DNA of 36,399 nucleotides, taken from Tannerella sp. oral taxon 808 (GTDB taxonomy: Bacteria > Bacteroidota > Bacteroidia > Bacteroidales > Tannerellaceae). Location of the stretch: the NCBI GenBank assembly GCA_002890585.1, contig MIQB01000015.1, forward strand, positions 1 through 36,399, written 5' to 3'. Shown one piece after another: positions 33,160 through 36,399 of this stretch (within the stretch, counting starts at the first letter, position 1; every line of letters starts with the position of its first letter). The position numbers were made by a program, and so were the translations under genes. The notes under the pieces were generated by a model. The model saw only the letters and a program-made list of their open reading frames with translations. It made no database searches and was not told where the DNA came from.

Positions 33160-34395
33160 TCACCGCTTCTTCATCACGCTATTGACCACCCGCACGGACG
33201 AGACGAGCTTGTCTGTCGAGGTGTAGATATTCACATCCCAGACGTGCGACGAGCGGCCCTGATGAATCACCGTGGCCACGGCCCGCACCGTGTCGCCCTC
33301 ATGCGCCGAGGAGACGTGGTTGCCGCTCACCTGCATGCCGACCATCATCTCGTCCGGCTGGCAGAGGATCATCGAACCGAGACCGGCCACCGTCTCAGCC
33401 AATGCCAGCGACGCGCCCCCATGCAAGATGCCGAACGGCTGCCGCGTGCGCTCATCGACCGGCATAGTAGCCTCCACGCGACCCTTCGCGGCGTAGGTGT
33501 ACTGTATACCGAGGTTGCCCATCAGTGCATGCCGCCCCGACTCGTTGAGCTTGTCGAGCGGGATCGCTGTGTCGCGGATATCGGCCAGGATGGCCTTCTC
33601 TAACGCCACGGCCACGCCGTCCTCGGCGTTCGTTAGTGTCACCACATCGGCACACACCTTCACCGAATCCTGCGCGTTGCCCATCGCCACACCGAGGCCC
33701 GCCAGCTGGATCATCGTCACATCGCAGACACCATCGCCGATAGCCACCACGTCTGCCCGGTCGATGCCCTCCTTCTCGAGGAGCACGCTCAGCGTGTTGG
33801 CCTTGTCAACAAACTCCGGCACCACCTCCAAGTAGTATTTCTCCGACCGCAAGACGTCTAACGTGCCCGCCAACCGGCGCCGCCAATGCTCCTCAAGGGC
33901 AACGAGTGCAGCCTCGTCATCACTGACAAGCATCACCTTGCACGGTGCAAAATCCACCGCCTCGGCAAAATCCTTCACCTCCGTTATGCGCATCCCGTTC
34001 AGCTCCGCTTCGTGCTGCACATGCAGGTTCTGGGCATCGCTCGTCAAGATCTCGTCCCCGCGATACGTAAAGATTGCGAAGCCACGTTTCCGCGCCCCGC
34101 GCTCTAAGTAAGCCATGAACTCCGGGTCGATTCGCTTCTCGAACACCCGTTCGTCAGTCGGCATGTGGATGATTTGCCCGCCGTTGTACGACAAGACGAA
34201 TCCCCCGTTTTTATCCAGCTCCAGCGACCGAGCCAAGGGTATCACCCCATGCGTCGGTCGGCCTGAGGCCAACACCACACGCACACCCATCTGTTGCACC
34301 TTGAGCAGCGTCGCCCGCGTCCGCGCGCTGATCGTTTGTTCATCCGTAAGCAGTGTGCCGTCCACATCGAGCACAATCATTTTATACTTCATCAT
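33160..34395 (-). CDS. Fusion of a Cof-type HAD phosphatase and a hotdog thioesterase
   Basis: Single uninterrupted frame of 411 residues from the ATG at 34395 (34392 also possible; the frame runs 29 codons further without family similarity). Residues about 1-270 are a HAD-IIB (Cof) phosphatase: nucleophile motif LDVDGTLL, motif II VLASGRPTHG and the magnesium site AIGDGVCDVTMIQLAGLGVAMGNA. Residues about 275-411 are a PaaI/MenI-like hotdog thioesterase: MGNLGIQYTY, PFGILHGGASLALAETVAGLGS and VSGNHVSSAHEGDTVRAVA. MenI-type enzymes hydrolyse 1,4-dihydroxy-2-naphthoyl-CoA for menaquinone; whether that is the substrate here is inference. The two activities have no obvious shared substrate. It is divergent from the truncated sulfatase gene. 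Confidence 0.9.
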   Translation of the reverse strand: MMKYKMIVLDVDGTLLTDEQTISARTRATLLKVQQMGVRVVLASGRPTHGVIPLARSLELDKNGGFVLSYNGGQIIHMPTDERVFEKRIDPEFMAYLERGARKRGFAIFTYRGDEILTSDAQNLHVQHEAELNGMRITEVKDFAEAVDFAPCKVMLVSDDEAALVALEEHWRRRLAGTLDVLRSEKYYLEVVPEFVDKANTLSVLLEKEGIDRADVVAIGDGVCDVTMIQLAGLGVAMGNAQDSVKVCADVVTLTNAEDGVAVALEKAILADIRDTAIPLDKLNESGRHALMGNLGIQYTYAAKGRVEATMPVDERTRQPFGILHGGASLALAETVAGLGSMILCQPDEMMVGMQVSGNHVSSAHEGDTVRAVATVIHQGRSSHVWDVNIYTSTDKLVSSVRVVNSVMKKR

Positions 34396-34540
34396 CTTCG
34401 ATTGATTTTTATGGGTTAAGTAGAAGTAGTCAGAGGTGGTTAGAAGTAGTCGTCTACCCGGCTCCCCCTCTGTTTGCAGCAAAGAACGGCCTTTTACATA
34501 GAGCTGGCGCGCGGCGAGGCGGCGGAATGGGCGGCGGGGA

Positions 34541-34569
34541 TTGTCCCTCCCTCCATGATTTTACTTTTG
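34541..34569 (+). promoter_or_regulatory. Bacteroidetes-type promoter for the sulfatase gene
   Basis: TTG at 34541-34543, an 18-base spacer, and TACTTTTG at 34562-34569 give a close match to the TTG-N19-TAnnTTTG architecture. The predicted transcript start is about 34576, some 55 bases before the ATG. This is the best promoter in the window. Confidence 0.6.
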
Positions 34570-34630
34570 CCGCCGTCCGAAACGCACATCGGCAAGCCGA
34601 TCTAACCGCGCGGAAGACACGTTTTGAATA

Positions 34631-35056
34631 ATGATGTGGAATAAGAAAATGCTTGTCAGCCGGAGGCCCCTCTTCGCCTCCCCCACCGAACGGACGAACC
34701 GGCGCCGGTTCGCGTTGATGTTCGGGTTACTGTGGTTCAAACTGATGTGGTTTGACGTCAGCTGGTGCGCCGCCTCCACCTTCCGGTCCTTCTCGATGGC
34801 GGAAACGTATCTCTCGGCCACGCTCGTGGTACTCGTGCTGTTGCTACCGCTCGTGGTGTGGCGGATGGAACGGACGACGTGGGTCATGGCCGTGCTGATG
34901 GACGCGCTGTTGGTCTGCAACCTGATGTATTTCCGGACGTACTACACAGCCATCCCGCCCGACAGCTACCTGTTGGTGGGTAACCTCCGAGACTTCACGG
35001 ACAGCGTCTGGGGATCGCTGAAAACGACCGACGCGCTCTTCCCGATCTCCACCTGA
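34631..35056 (+). pseudogene. N-terminal membrane part of an LTA-synthase/sulfatase-like protein, cut off by an inversion
   Basis: Open frame of 141 residues with an ATG at 34631 (34634 also possible). It has three membrane helices (FALMFGLLWFKLMWF, YLSATLVVLVLLLPLVVW, TWVMAVLMDALLVCNLMYF) and the segment YYTAIPPDSYLLVGNLRDFTDSVWGSL, typical of the membrane half of LTA-synthase-family sulfatases. The frame ends soon after, in DALFPIST and TGA, with no catalytic domain. The missing part is present on the opposite strand immediately to the right (35060-36397). The residue order implies that FPIST should run almost directly into the ALLRWRRRG stretch found at the window end. I therefore read it as the 5' piece of one split gene. 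It is preceded by a good promoter. Confidence 0.8.
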
Positions 35057-36399
35057 ATCGGTGAGGCCGTAGACGCGGCCGTGTGGATCGACGGCCACCG
35101 GCGGACGCGTCGGGTCGGTCAGGCTGCGCCCCATGCCACGCCAGGCGTAACGCTGCAATCCGAACAGGCGCAGCAGGGTGGGGTAGAGGTCGATCTGGCC
35201 GCCGACCGCTTCGATGCGCATGCCGCGCGGTGCATTCAGGATGATGAGGGGTACCATCGGCCGCTCCGACACGATGCCGCGCCCGCCCGCGCTCTCGCAC
35301 CACGCGCGGCGCATCTCTCCGAGGCCCTCGTGGTCGCCCGTGATGATGATGAGTGTGCTGTCGTAGATGCCCTCGGCTTTCAATCGGTCGATGAAGAGGC
35401 CGATGGCGCGATCGGTGTAGCGCGCCGTGGCCATGTAGTCGCGCATGCGCTCGGGGAAGCGGCCGGAGAAGCGCACCTCGCGCAGCCGCTCGGGCAGGGC
35501 GAAGGGGAAGTGGCCGGAGTAGGTGACGCATTGCAGAAGCATGTGCCGGCGCGCGTCCCACGCCTCGCCGCGGACGATCTTGTCTGCGATCTGACGCATC
35601 AGCGACACGTCACCGATCTGCGGACGGTAACGCGGCCCCACCGGCTCGTCGTTCACGAAGCTGGCCTTCGAGATCAAGCTGTCGTAACCGAAGACCGGCT
35701 CAATAACGGCCTGGTTCCAGACCATCGGCTTGTCGCCCGTCAACACATACGCCCGCACCGCCTCGGCGCCATACGCCTCCTTCATCGCCTGCACCAACGA
35801 GGGGTACGTCGTGTGCGGATACTTCAGGCTGTAAGCGCCGTTCTCGATCGGCAGCAGGCCGGTGTTGATCATCAGTTGCGCGTCGATCGAGCGCCCGCCC
35901 TTCACCTGCGACAAGATGTGCGGCGCGTAGATCGTCAGCGAATCCCGCAGCAGCGCGTTCAGCCGCGGCGTCAGCTCCTGCCCCTCCACGGTGCGCTCCA
36001 GCACCCAGCTCTCTAACGATTCAGCCAGGATGATGATGCCATGCCGGCGCACCACCGAGTCAGGCATCAGCGTGTCCGCGTTGGCCATCATGCGATCCGA
36101 GCGATCGGCAGCCATCCACTGCTCGATCTGCCGCTCCACCTCGGGCGTGAACGTCTCCGCATCGCGGATGCAGTCGTAATAAAACGTCCCGAAGACGGTG
36201 TACATCGGCGTGACGCACGTGTGGGTGTACGACCCCTGCATCGATTCGTAAGCCGTCCGGAATCCGCCCTTCGCCCACGTCAACGTCAGCAGCGCGGCGG
36301 CCGAGAGCGCGGTGGCTACAACGTAGCGACGCACCAGTGTGGAGTGCCGCAGCCGCGACGTCTGCCCACGCCGGCGCCACCGCAGCAGGGCGGCCACGA
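35057..36399 (-). pseudogene. Inverted catalytic part of the same LTA-synthase/sulfatase-like gene
   Basis: Minus-strand frame open from the window edge. It contains a last membrane helix (VVATALSAAALLTLTWA) and an alkaline-phosphatase-superfamily domain: HGIIILAESLESWVL, GGRSIDAQLMINTGLLP (nucleophile region, with Ser where LtaS has Thr), CVTYSGHFPF, and LIIITGDHEGLGEM (metal site). Similarity runs through DLYPTLLRLFGLQRYAWRGMG to VYGLTDSG at about 35060. After that the frame (ending at 34844) is antisense to the 34631 gene, so the true C-terminal tail is missing. Such enzymes are membrane-anchored periplasmic phospho- or sulfo-hydrolases or transferases. The first visible codon is GTG at 36397, but the domain should continue upstream outside the window or join the 34631 piece. 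Confidence 0.8.

Noticed and set aside
34844..35056. C-terminal extension of the minus-strand sulfatase frame
   Set aside because: It is the exact antisense of the membrane protein beginning at 34631 and loses all similarity to the family after about 35060.

Overview
The window looks like chromosomal DNA of a fairly GC-rich member of the Bacteroidetes, order Bacteroidales. A Tannerella or Porphyromonas relative seems likeliest. The reasons are the two-part glutamate formimidoyltransferase/cyclodeaminase histidine pathway, the long-form urocanate hydratase, Bacteroidales-type lipoproteins and TPR proteins, TAnnTTTG-like promoter boxes, poor Shine-Dalgarno sites, and 22-bp and 41-42-bp tandem repeats. 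The genus call is inference.

Layout. Positions 1-456 hold GC-rich stem-loops upstream of lon (457-2913). A minus-strand pair follows, gyrA then a TPR protein (6993 to 3184). After a repeat array (7218-7690), a plus-strand run carries a DUF3298-type lipoprotein, rsmG, an MBL hydrolase, gcvP, a PAS protein and an SDR. A 22-bp array (14255-14645) precedes a tight plus-strand run: glnS, a TPR protein, a DUF368 membrane protein, a GYF/CD225 protein and DUF2752. The DUF368 gene is broken by an in-frame TGA and the GYF/CD225 gene by a 2-nt frameshift. From 20230 to 29986 the minus strand carries the complete histidine-to-glutamate route (hutU, ftcD, hutI, fchA, hutH). It is interspersed with a DUF6624-like protein, a ClbS/DfsB protein, a MntA-HepT toxin-antitoxin pair, a small lipoprotein and a four-helix-bundle protein. 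After another array come tRNA-Gln, tyrS, an unrecognised Cys-containing protein and a HAD-thioesterase fusion. The right end holds a sulfatase/LTA-synthase-like gene in two oppositely oriented pieces.

How the genes work together. HutH, HutU, HutI, FtcD and FchA turn histidine into glutamate and pass the one-carbon unit to tetrahydrofolate. GcvP belongs to the glycine cleavage system, which also charges tetrahydrofolate. Lon, GyrA, RsmG, GlnRS, TyrRS and tRNA-Gln are housekeeping functions.

Most unusual features. (1) Four intergenic tandem arrays share a 41-42-bp period, close to four DNA helical turns, although most are unrelated in sequence; a fifth has a strict 22-bp period. (2) Two of them are inverted copies of one repeat family flanking part of the hut cluster. 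(3) The sulfatase gene is split by an inversion or assembly fold-back at about 35055. (4) Two adjacent genes carry single disabling lesions. I ran no searches; family names come from motif recognition.
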